Shown piece by piece: positions 1 to 10,968 of a stretch of DNA of 64,000 bases (position 1 is its first letter; every line of letters starts with the position of its first letter). The stretch comes from Coniella vitis (taxonomy: Eukaryota > Ascomycota > Sordariomycetes > Diaporthales > Schizoparmaceae). The translations under genes and the position numbers were made by a program. The notes below the pieces were generated by a model, which had not been told where the DNA came from, made no database searches, and was given only the letters and a program-made list of their open reading frames with translations. The stretch is taken from contig WUJK01000009.1 in the NCBI GenBank assembly GCA_011317545.1, positions 434,001 through 498,000 on the forward strand, in the 5' to 3' direction.

Positions 1-559
1 TATATTCGCTATAAACGGGGAAACTATAATATATAGGGCTTAACTCCTATATAGATATAAAAAATTACCCGTTAGTATTTATTAGCTAAAGCAGCCCTTA
101 ATATTATTAAAAAGGAACTTAAATAAGCTATTACGAAAGTATGCCGATTATATAAGGAGCGTTATATATAGGCTAATAAAATAGCGTATACTATTCGTTA
201 TAATTTAGATACGATCGAAGAATTAGATTATATTAAAGCGGAGGAGTTAGAGAAGGAGCGTTTAGCCGCCGAAGCTATAAGGTATCCTATAGAATTAGCT
301 ATTCCCGAAGGCCTATTACCTAAGGGTTTTATAACTATTATATTAGAGGATTTTAATTAATCTAGGATTTCTCTATTATCTCTATCTAATTTTCTTATTA
401 GTAATTTATAGGGTATTAGGGCTTTTAGTTCGTAATTTAGGATTATAAACTAATCGATTATAGAGTTTAATAGGTTATTAGATTTAATTAGCGCTTTTAA
501 TAAAGGAGGCTTATCTAATCGTTAATAAGTTCCCTATTTTTATCCGTTATTAAATTACT

Positions 560-3500
560 TATTAATTTTCGTATTCCCTAATTAGATCTTAGTAGATATT
601 CTTTAGGGGTTCCTATATATTTTCCGAATTATCGTAATTTTTCTATTTAATAAGGTATTACTTTCCGTATCCGTATTTATATAAGTCGAGAATCTATTTA
701 ACTTCGTATTATACTTATTCTAATTCGATAATATCTATATTATATAAGAGTTCTATATCTATTAGTACTAATTCTAGAAGTAAAATATAGAAGACTAGGT
801 ATAAATATATATATAGGATTTCCAATTTATAGTTAATTAATAAAATCTATCGTATAATTTTATAAGGTCCGAGTTTTTTATAATTAAGTTTATCGCTAGG
901 TTTAATAGTTTTAATATTTTTATAGTTAAGGTAGATTTTATCTCCCTTTTATAAGATTAGTCCCTTAATCCTTTTCTAATTAGTATATTTCGTTATTTAT
1001 TCTTTAACGCCCTAAAGTATATATCGAATATCTTTATATAATTATTTAATTCTTCTAATATATTAGTCTACCGTTTCTACGTTTCTACCTAATAATATTT
1101 CGTAGTATACCGTAGGGTTATATCTATAGAGTAGGAAGAATAGTAATTTTCCTATACTCGTTATATCTATATTATTATAAGTAAACTATCTAATTAGTAA
1201 AAGTTCGATCTAATTATCTTATTTATAGTTAATATAATATTATAAATACTATTTTATAATCTAGTTAATATATTCTATTTATCCGTTTATCTAAGTATAA
1301 AATACCGTAGATATATATTATATTATTCCGAGGTATTTAGTAAGTAAGATCTAGAATTTCGATATAAATTTTCTATCTTTATCTAATATAATTTCCTAAG
1401 GTATTCCGTAGTTAGTAATAATAATACGGAGGAATATATATATAAGTTCTTCTATAATATTACTTTCTCTATATAATAGGAAGTATATATATTTACTTAA
1501 TCTATAAACTATTACTAAGATACTATTATATTATACCTAAGTTAAGGGTTTTTATAAAAGGGGTAGTTTAATAATAAAGTTTAGATTAATAAATAACTAA
1601 ATAGTTATAGGTATTAGTAGAGGTTATAATAATCTATAAGGTTTATATTATTCTATCTTATTCCGTTTATATATATTATATTTATTAACGATATTTATAA
1701 CTCGTTTCTTAAGGTTTAGTAGATTCTAATAGCATTAGATCCTTTTATAAATTACTCTAATTCCTTAATATCCGTATACTAATATATTATAAATACTTCT
1801 AATATAATCGTTTTATTCCGATATTATTATACTATTAAGGTTAAGTATTTCTTCTTCGATATATAATATTACGTTAAGTTCCTTAGTAATAGATAGTATA
1901 ATAAGATTACCTTCCGAATCTTCCTTAAAGATTATTATAATATCTTAGTCTTTATTATTACTATCTTTATAATTTAACCGCTTACTAAGAGTATCTACTT
2001 ATTCGTTTTCTTTACCTTTATAATAGATAATTTTAAAATCGAATTCTAATAGAAATTCGTACTATCTAACTTATCGTTTATTAAGCTACTTTATCGAGGT
2101 AAATACCTAGAGATTCTTATAATCTATATATATAAGAATTTATTATTTTATATCGATAAGGTAATATCGCTATTCCCTAAAGGCTTTTATTATTATTATA
2201 AGTTCTTAATTAGGTATTCTATAGTTAAATTCTAATCCGTTTAGCTTTTTATTAAAATTACTAATTATCTATAATCGTCCTTTATTATCTCGTTATCCGA
2301 GTTATCTACCGAATATATAATTTAATATATTTATCTCGATCTCGAAAACTTTATCTTAGTCTACTTCGATTAGGATTAATTCTAATATAACTATATCCTT
2401 AATTATATTAAAGGCTTTCTATACCTCTTTATTCTAATTAAAGGTAATATCCTTTTTCGTAAGTTTCGTAAATAATATTATAATATTATTATAATTCTTA
2501 ATAAATTATCGGTAGAAGTTAATATAGTTTAAGAAGGCTTTAATATCCTTAATATTCTAAGGTATAAGCTAATCCCTAACTACTTATACTTTATCTTTCT
2601 ATATTCGTATATACCCTAATATAATAATATATCCGAGATAGTTAACTTCTTAAGTATTCTAGTTATATTTAGTAGATTTTATTAAAATCTTATTATCTTA
2701 GAGGATTTATAGGATTATCGTAATATACTTTTAATATTCTTCGAATATCTTTAAATAAATAAGGATATCGTCTAAATAAGCGATTATAAAATAGTTAAGG
2801 TATTTATATAAGATAAAGTTTATTATTTCCTAGAATAATATAGGGGCGTTAGTAAGTCCGAATAATATAATAAGATATTCGAAATATCCGTAGTATATTC
2901 TAAACGCTATTTTCTATTCTTCTCCGGGTTTAATATAAATATATATATATCCTTCCTTAAGGTTAAGGGCTATAAACTATTAAGCTCCTTTAAATCTATC
3001 TCTAAGTTCTTTAAAGAGAGGTAAGGGGTATCGATTCTTAATTATAATATCGTTAAGTTACCGATAGTTAATATATAATCGTAGTTTACCGTTTTTCTTT
3101 AGTATAAATAGGATTAAGTATCCTATTAGCGAATATAAGGGTTTAATATAGCCTTTCTTAAGATTTTCGTCGATATATTCTCTAAGTACTTTAAGTTTAT
3201 CCTTATCTAATCCGTAGATAGGAAAGAATTTTAATTATTCTCCTTCCTTAAGTAGGATCTTATAATTATATAGGCCGTACTTTAATAAGCTATTATCGAA
3301 TTTTCCTTAAAATAATTTAGTAAACTTCCGATATTCTTCTAATATATCGGAGAGGTTTCTAAATATATCTTCGTCTTATATAATTACTATTATAAGGAGA
3401 TATTATTATATATACTTAGTTCCTTCTTAAACTTATCGTAATAATATATCCTATTATCTATAAAATCCTATTATATCGTATCTTAATCTATTATATCCCT

Positions 3501-6390
3501 TATTCTATTAGGTACTAATTATTATTAGATCTTTCTCTATAAGCTATTAAGGTTTATTATATCCTAGGGTAGTTATTATCTTAGCTCTTCTCGATTTAGA
3601 GGTATATATAAATTCGTTTAAGCCCCTACCGTTTAAGTATCGCTTAATAATTAAATCCGATCCTATACCTTTAATTATAACCGTTTCTCGGGTATCCGCT
3701 TTATCCTATAAAATATAACTATTAGTTTAATCGATTCGAGGATTTTCCTTTCTTAACTATAATATACCTAAAATTAGCTTATATTATATAGTATCTATAA
3801 TATCGAAGTTTATTAATATCGTATATCTATAGATTATAACTAGTAATTAATTAGATTCTATATCGATAATACCTTAGCTATAAGTAATTTCTATACCTTC
3901 TACGGTATTAAGTTTATAAGGTTTTATCTTCTTCTTCTAAGGTATCTATTCTCTATTAATAATACTTAAGGATATAAAGTTTCCTTATACTCCGCTATCT
4001 AGGAGTATTATATAATATTTATCGTTAATTCGTATTACGATTTTTAAATATTCGTATATCGAGCTATCTATTATATAAAGGGACTTTATTATAAGTCCTA
4101 ATCGCTTATTATCCCTTATAAGCGATCCTTACCTTTTAGATTCTATTATTCTTACTATACTCTAAGGGCTACTACTTAAGCTAAGTCTTTAGCTTATTAT
4201 ATTCTATACTATATATATACTACAGCCTATCGCTATAAGCGCGCTTAATCTTCTTCTTCGGTATACGGAATCTATACTCCGGGTTTACTATTCTTAATAA
4301 TATAGTAGATTTATACTTTATCTGCTATATATTCTATATAATCTACGCTCTTATAGAAGCTATAGTATATAGGTTCCGCGTATACGGGCTTTACACGCTT
4401 TTCCCTTTACTTCTATTCGCATATTCTATACTATTCGAGCGCTTTTTCTTATATATAAGGTATATACTAAGGTATCGTATATTAATACTATTTTACTTAT
4501 CGTATAGTATATTTATAGGGGGTATTATATATAAGGCTAATACTAGTATAGTTTCCCCTTATTCTAAGTACTTTATAATAGTTATTATTATCGTCGTTAT
4601 AAGCGATAATATTATACCCTATCTTATATATAGGGAATTATTCGTTAATTACCTTATATTTAAAGTATTATCTATAATTATATATAATATAAGCAAACTA
4701 TACGATCTAGTAGTATTTTTCGTAGAGGTAATTAATTCGTATATCTTCCTATATAAGGGGGGTTTTATTTTAATAAGATATTATTCGGAATAATTCTCTA
4801 AGTATAATACTATAGATAAAGTAATATATATCTCCTTTATCGGTATCTTTATTTATAAAGCTTTCTAATTCTAAGCTTATTCCTTTATTAATAGTTTAAG
4901 CGTTAGTATTCTATCTAATACTAAGCGTTTCCTATTATTCTATAATTTCCGTAATATTAGGTAGTTCGTACCCTTTTATATCGCGCTAATAGGGGTATTC
5001 CCTAATAAGCTAGGCTTATTATTCTATTATTAATCTTTTAAATAAACCGTTATCCGTTAGGAGAGGTATTCTCTAGGTAATTATAATTTATCGTTTTTTA
5101 TAAGGTTTCTAAGGGAACTATCCTAAGCCTTACTTTACCGAAAGGTATATTATATAATTATCCTTATAATAGAAGGTCTAGTTAAGGAGTCTATAATCGG
5201 AATCGTCCGATACTTATTCTAAAAGCTAGTTTTAGCTAAGAGTAGAGTTTATAGTTTCGTATATTATAATATTAGCTTATCGTCCTTCGGAGACTTTCTT
5301 AAATTCTCTAGGTTTCTTAGGTTATCGGTATTCTTATATAAAATAACCTATCTTATTATAATTAAAGTATTCCTTACTTATAGGTTTATACTAAGCTATA
5401 TCAAGCTTTATAAATCCTATATATATAATACCGCTAACTATTATACCTTATTACTAAAAGCTATAGTTAATTATCTATTAAATCCGCCGTCCTATATTAA
5501 TATAATTCCTTTATATAATATAGCTTCCTCCTTTCTTACTTTTCTCTATATATCTTTTATAAAGATAGTTATCGATATAGATAATATTATTACTAAATAT
5601 CGTAAAGTCTTTAGGCTAATCCTACTTAAAGATTTCGTCCTTAACCTTATCCTTAAATCCTTTATAATAGTATTCTATAAGGTTCTTATCTTCCTAAGGG
5701 AGGCGTATTAAAAGTTACTTAAAGCGGATTATATAGGTTAAAGCAGATTTATTCTGCTTAAGTTCTATAAGTTATTATATTATAATCCGTTCTTCGTTAA
5801 GGTTATTAAATATTTCCTTAAGGATAGGTTCGAATCCTATAAATAAATCGAATATATTCTTAGTAATTATCTTATATTAATCGAGGTTATTTAGGTATTT
5901 AATATAATTATAAAGTAAGGGTTTATATTAGATAAATATATCCTTTTTAAATTATATACCGGCTAGGATAACTTTATCGGGTTTAATAGTAAATTATATT
6001 ATATTATATAGGAAGTATACCTTATAATATATAAGGAATCCTTAAAGTATTTTCTAATTACCGTTATATATAATAGGTTTATCTATCTTATAGTTATTAC
6101 CGGTATTCTAAATAATAGGCGCTAGGGTTATAATAACCGTAGTTTAGTATTATTCGAGCTATTAGGCTTACCTATAGATAATACGATTTTATTACTCCTA
6201 GTTCTATTAGAGTATAGCGAATTATTAAGTAAGTTCGATTAATTAATATATTATATCTTCCTAAGTTATAATCTAGCGATATCCTTCGCTTAAGGTAAAC
6301 GGGGTAGGAGTTTAAGGAGCTATTATTATACTTAATATTACCTAAAAGGTATATATAAACCGTCCTAAATAAAAGTTATAAAAATATAAT
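560..6390 (-). mobile_element. Dead Ty3/gypsy retrotransposon, copy A
   Basis: Reading the minus strand from about 6,390 down to 560 and ignoring stops gives the order of a chromovirus. A gag-like region comes first, with a zinc-knuckle-like remnant near 5,330-5,400. It is followed by a protease/reverse transcriptase region (about 4,150-2,550), RNase H (about 2,500-1,900), integrase (about 1,750-1,000) and a chromodomain (about 850-600). The segment 1,900-2,600 is nearly the reverse complement of 6,890-7,500 in copy B, which confirms that both belong to one family. Stops occur every few codons, so the copy is non-coding. Boundaries are approximate because the terminal repeats of this copy are not clean. 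Confidence 0.8.
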
Positions 6391-6479
6391 AATCCTTACC
6401 TAAATCCCGGATTCTAAAAGTACCTATAAATTATATATTAGTAGATAGGGAAGTATTACCTTTAAGTCTTTATACGTTA

Positions 6480-6870
6480 TCGAGTAATATTAAGTATTAT
6501 AAGTAATTAAGAGGGATTACCCTATTATATAAAATAATACTTAGATTTATAATTAAAGATTATAAGGGAACTATCTAATATTAAGCCGTAAACTCCTATC
6601 CTTATATCCTTCTATTATTAACTACTATTCCCTAAATAGTACTTTAAACCGACGATATCGCTCGTCGATTATTACGGTCTAAGTCGATAGAGTCGTAGTA
6701 TTATCCTTACGGTCTACTATTATCCTATATAACCCTAACCCTAGTTATATTATCTAATATAACTTTATTATATAAGAGATCCCTATCGGTCCGTTAAGGT
6801 TCCGATTTGCTAGTATATAGTTACGCTAGCTTATTCCTATAACCTATATAACCGTAGGTTATAATAAATA
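6480..6870 (+). repeat. Gypsy LTR (plus orientation)
   Basis: This segment aligns with 10,310-10,680 in the same orientation and with 9,841-10,305 in the opposite orientation. Shared blocks include the run beginning TAATTAAGAGGGATTACCC near 6,500 and the terminal block around CTATATAACCGTAGGTTATA near 6,850. It immediately precedes the pol fragment of copy B. The internal sequence after it starts in the middle of reverse transcriptase, so either the element is internally deleted or this LTR is a solo copy that became adjacent by rearrangement. Confidence 0.7.
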
Positions 6871-6884
6871 TAATAAGATAAAGT

Positions 6885-8930
6885 ATAAGTAGTTAGGGAC
6901 TAGCCTATACCCTAGAACGTTAAGGATATTAAAGCCTTCTTAAGCTATACTAACTTCTACCGATAATTCCTTAAAAACTATAGTAATATTATAATATTAC
7001 TTATAAAACTTACGAAAAAGGATATTACCTTTAACTAGAACGAATAGGTATAAAAAGCCTTTAATATAATTAAGGATATAGTTATATTAGAACTAATCCT
7101 AATCGAAGTAGACTAAGATAAAGTTTTCGAGATCGAGATAAACGTATTAGATTATATACTCGGTAGATAACTCGGATAACGGGATAATAAAGGACGATTA
7201 TAGATAGTTAATAATTTTAGTAAGAAGCTAAACGGACTAGAATTTAACTATAGAACGCCCGATTAAGAACTTATAGTAATAGTAAAAGCCTTTAGGGAAT
7301 AGCGATACTACCTTATCGGCGTAAAATAATAAATTCTTATATATACGGATTATAAAAACCTTTAGATATTTACTTTAATAAAGCAGCTTAATAAACGATA
7401 AGTTAGATAGTACGAATTTCTATTAGAATTTAACTTTAAGATTATCTATTATAAAAGTAAAAAGAACGAATAAATAGTCGCTCTTAATAAACGGTTAAAC
7501 TATAAGGATAATAATAATAAAGATTAAGATATTATAGTAATCTTTAAGGAAGATTCGGAAGGTAACCTTATTATACTATCTATTACTAAAGAACTTAACG
7601 TAATACTATATATCGAAGGAGAAATACCTAACTTTAATAGTATAATAATATCGGAATAAAATAATTATATTAGAAGTATCTATAGTATACTAATATATAG
7701 ATATTAAGGAATTAGAGTAACCTATAAAAGGATCTAACGCTATTAAAACCTACCGAACTTTAAGAAACGGGTTCTAGATATCGTTAATAACTATAATATA
7801 TATAAACGGAATAAGATAAAACGATATAAACCTTACGGATTATTATAACCTCTATTAATACCTACGATTATTTAATTATCTATTAATCTAGACTTTATTA
7901 CTAAAATACCTCTCTTATAAGAACCCTTAACTTAAGTATAATACGATAATATCTTAATAATAGTTTATAAATTAAATAAGTATATATACTTCCTATTATA
8001 TAAAGAAAGTAATATTATAGAAGAACTCGTATATATATTCCTCCGTATTATTATCGCTAATTATAGAATACCTTAGGAAATTATATTAGATAGAGATAGA
8101 AAATTTATATTAAAATTCTAGATCTTACTTATTAAATACCTCGGAACGATATAATATATATTTATAATATTTTATCCTTAGATAAACGGATAAATAGAAT
8201 ATATTAATTAGATTATAAAATAATATCTATAATACTATATTAATTATAAATAAGATAATTAGGTCGAACTTCTACTTATAGTATAATTCGCTTATAATAG
8301 TATAAATATAACGAGTATAGGAAAATTACTATTCTTCCTACTCTACGGATATAACCCTACGATATACTACGAAATACTACTAAATGGAAATATAGAAATA
8401 GTAGACTAATATACTAAAAGAATTAAATAATTATATAAAGATACTCGATATATACTTTAGGATATTAAAGAATAAATAACGAAATACGCTAATTAGAAAA
8501 GGATTAAGGGATTAATCCTATAAAAGGGAGATAAAATCTACCTTAATTATAAAAATATTAAAACTATTAAACCTAGCGATAAACTCGATTATAAAAAGCT
8601 CGGACCTTATAAAATTATATAATAGATTTTACTAATTAATTATAAATTAGGAATCCTATATATATACTTATACTTAATCTTCTATATTTTACTCCTAGAA
8701 CTAGTATTAATAGATATAGAACTCTTATATAATATAGATATTATCGAACTAGAATAAGTATAATATAAAGTTAAATAGATTCTTAACTTATATAAATATA
8801 GATACGGAAAATAATACCTTATTAAATAGAAAGGATACGATAACTTAGAAAATATTTAGAAGCTACTAAAGAATATATACCTAGACCTTATTAAAGAATA
8901 TAAAAATAAAAAGTTATTATAGCTTTAGAT
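6885..8930 (+). mobile_element. Dead Ty3/gypsy pol fragment, copy B
   Basis: Conceptual plus-strand translation starts in the reverse-transcriptase thumb region (about 6,890). It passes through RNase H, where a TDYKNL-like block near 7,345 corresponds to the usual TDHKNL motif. Integrase follows, with a core stretch from about 7,880 to 8,300 that includes a readable DRDRKF and NGQIEYIN-like pair matching the DRG/D and DGQTER motifs. It ends in a chromodomain around 8,760-8,880 (WKGYDNLENIW-like). Gag, protease and most of reverse transcriptase are missing. Stops are frequent and arise mainly where TGG, CAG or CAA would be expected, as CpA-directed RIP predicts. Confidence 0.85.
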
Positions 8931-8937
8931 AGAGAAG

Positions 8938-9012
8938 GTATTATAAGGAATCGAACCCCGAACCTCTTAATAAGAAACTAGGAACTCTAACTACTAAGCT
9001 ATAAGACTATTT
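8938..9012 (-). other. tRNA-like remnant in RIP block
   Basis: The minus strand contains a TTCGGGGTTCGATTCC block that looks like a T arm, preceded by TAGCTTAGTAGTTAGAG that looks like a D arm, at about the right spacing for a tRNA. The acceptor stem does not pair well and the anticodon stem is damaged, so this is at most a tRNA pseudogene or tRNA-derived repeat carrying RIP changes. Confidence is low. Confidence 0.3.
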
Positions 9013-9039
9013 ATATCTTTAATTATAATAGCTATTTAT

Positions 9040-9590
9040 AGGAATAATTAAACCCCTTAAATAGGACCCTAATAATAATTTTAAGAAAATTAGAGTTACG
9101 AACTATTAATAGTAGAAGGCCTTAAGCCGAAGAAATTAGATATAGATAAGTCCGTAGACTCTAGAAAAGTATTAAAGTTTATTATCCTAAAATTATTAAT
9201 CTCCTATAATTCGGTAATAGCTTTAGATTCTACGGAGATAACCGTATTTATACTAAACTCGGCTTCCTACTCCTCCTAAGTATTAAGTAACTCTAACCCC
9301 GTATTTACTAGCTTTATACTCCTTTTTACTAAAGATTTACGCTAAATATAAAGATACTCTAAGCGAGAAAGCGCCTCCCCCGCCTTATAATAAGCTTTAC
9401 AAAGCTCTTTACGTATATTAGCCTCCTATATACGAAGTTTCTTTTCCTCCGATAAAATACGAGAAACTATATAGAGTTAGCGTATTAATAAGAAAAATCC
9501 TTATAACTAGAATTTATAGGTATTTATAGGAATACTATTCCTATTATATCGCTTTCCTCGTTTTATATATATAGAATAGCGCGAAATACT
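9040..9590 (-). pseudogene. RIP-mutated coding remnant, coiled-coil-like
   Basis: The minus strand reads with few stops through a lysine/glutamate-rich segment (SEEKKLRI, then EANIRKELCKAYYKAGEALS) and an acidic tail. This resembles a small coiled-coil protein that I recall as common in fungal repeats, but I cannot name the family with certainty. It lies between the pol fragment of copy B and a minus-strand LTR, so it may be the 5' coding part of another element. In-frame stops make it non-functional. Confidence 0.4.
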
Positions 9591-9840
9591 ATCTATTATA
9601 TAATATAACTACCCTTTAGAAATATAGAGAGAATAAGGTATTATCTTAAAACTAAAAGTTTCGATAGAGAGATAAAGACGGTTATATTACTCGGTCTTCT
9701 TCGAATACGATTTCTAGATACCTATAGATATAACGAATTAGGAAGGTATAATCCGAAGTAAGAATATTAGGTAAGATTATTTACGGAAATATTATAGGTC
9801 TTTAGGGATAAAGACTAATAAAAGGGAGATAATATTATAA

Positions 9841-10305
9841 CCTATAAATATATAGGTTATAGGAATAGGTTAGTATAATTATATACTAATAAATCGGAAC
9901 CTTAATAAACCGATAGGGATCTCTTATATAAAAATATAGAGCGGTATAATTAAGGTTAGAGTTAGATTACTTTAATAATTAAGATAATTAGAGCGATAAT
10001 AATCTAAATAATCTAAATAAGCTAACGCTCCTATCGCTCTAGGTAATCTAAGGATCTATACTCGCTATAGATAGGAAATAATAGAAGGATATAAGGATAG
10101 GAGTTTATAGCTTAATATTAGATAGTTTCCTTATAATCTTTAGTTATAAATCTAAGTATTACTTCGTATAATAGGGTAATCCCTCTTAATCTCTTATAAT
10201 ACTTAATATTACTCGATAAACGTACGAAGACTTAAAGGTATATTTCCCCCTCCTACTAATATATAACTTATAGGTACTTCCAGAATTAGGGATTTAGGCA
10301 AGGAT
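9841..10305 (-). repeat. Gypsy LTR (minus orientation)
   Basis: This is the reverse complement of the LTR at 6,395-6,870. For example, the block at about 10,080-10,215 is inverted relative to 6,506-6,620, and 9,880-9,930 is inverted relative to 6,770-6,830. It lies head to head with the plus-oriented LTR that starts at about 10,310. Confidence 0.7.
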
Positions 10306-10309
10306 TATT

Positions 10310-10680
10310 ATAATTAAGTATTATAAATAATTAAGAGGGATTACCCTATTATATAAAATAATACTTAGATTTATAATTAAAGACTATAAGGAAAACTATC
10401 TAATAGCTAGGAAATCTATCGTCCTTATATCCTTCCGTTATTCCCTATTAGTACTAGATAGTACTAGATAGTATATATCCTCTGCTATCCGGATAGTTCT
10501 AGATAGCTTCTATCCGGAGCTATTCTTTCTAATTAGTCCGTTCCTTATTATATTATCCGTATTTCCTTTCCTAATTATATAAGAGATCCTATCGGTTATA
10601 TTATAGATCCGACCCGGCGTCTAATACTATATTATATTAGCCTATTCCTGTGACCTGTATAACCGTGGGTTATAACAACT
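10310..10680 (+). repeat. Gypsy LTR (plus orientation), least RIP-mutated end
   Basis: This copy shares the start block (TTAAGTATTATAAATAATTAAG) and the end block (near 10,645-10,680, ending GGGTTATAACA) with the LTR at 6,480-6,870. Its last 40 bases retain TpG and CpA (CCTGTGACCTGT), so the RIP domain fades out here and single-copy DNA begins. Confidence 0.7.
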
Positions 10681-10968
10681 ATATATTATTATTTATTACT
10701 ATATATAGAACGAATATAACCCTAACCCCCTTGGTTTAGCCCCGGCAAATCCTCGACGGCCAGGATTTTTGCTTTTTCTTTTACCCTCTTCTTTTCTTCC
10801 CTTTCTTTTCCTGCTCCGAGATCTTATCGAATCCGTTGCTACAGTTGGCCAAGAGCCATAACCCAACTACCCAACCTAGTTGTCGAAGGAGCAAGGCCGG
10901 TCAAGGTCACTCCACAGCTTATTTCTGTCGCTCCTCCCTCTCTCGCCTGTCGGGAACGCGGTCGCACG

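Larger units (their letters stand above)
1..10690. mobile_element. RIP-degraded transposon block
   Basis: This is an AT-rich block with no open reading frame of useful length. CpA and TpG dinucleotides are almost absent over many kilobases while CpG, CpC and CpT remain common, and TpA is in large excess. That is the expected end product of repeat-induced point mutation acting on CpA in both strands; it also removes nearly all ATG codons and creates TAA/TAG stops. Conceptual translation still shows Ty3/gypsy reverse transcriptase, RNase H, integrase and chromodomain in two orientations. The composition changes abruptly near 10,640-10,700, where CpA and TpG return. Positions 1-360 read as a partly open, charged frame on the plus strand (lysine/glutamate-rich near 220-290) that I cannot assign to a family. 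Confidence 0.93.

Noticed and set aside
6721..6745. CCCTAACCCTA run suggesting telomeric repeat
   Set aside because: Only about two units occur, and the run lies inside the gypsy LTR. A similar short run near 10,697 is also isolated. No telomere array is present.
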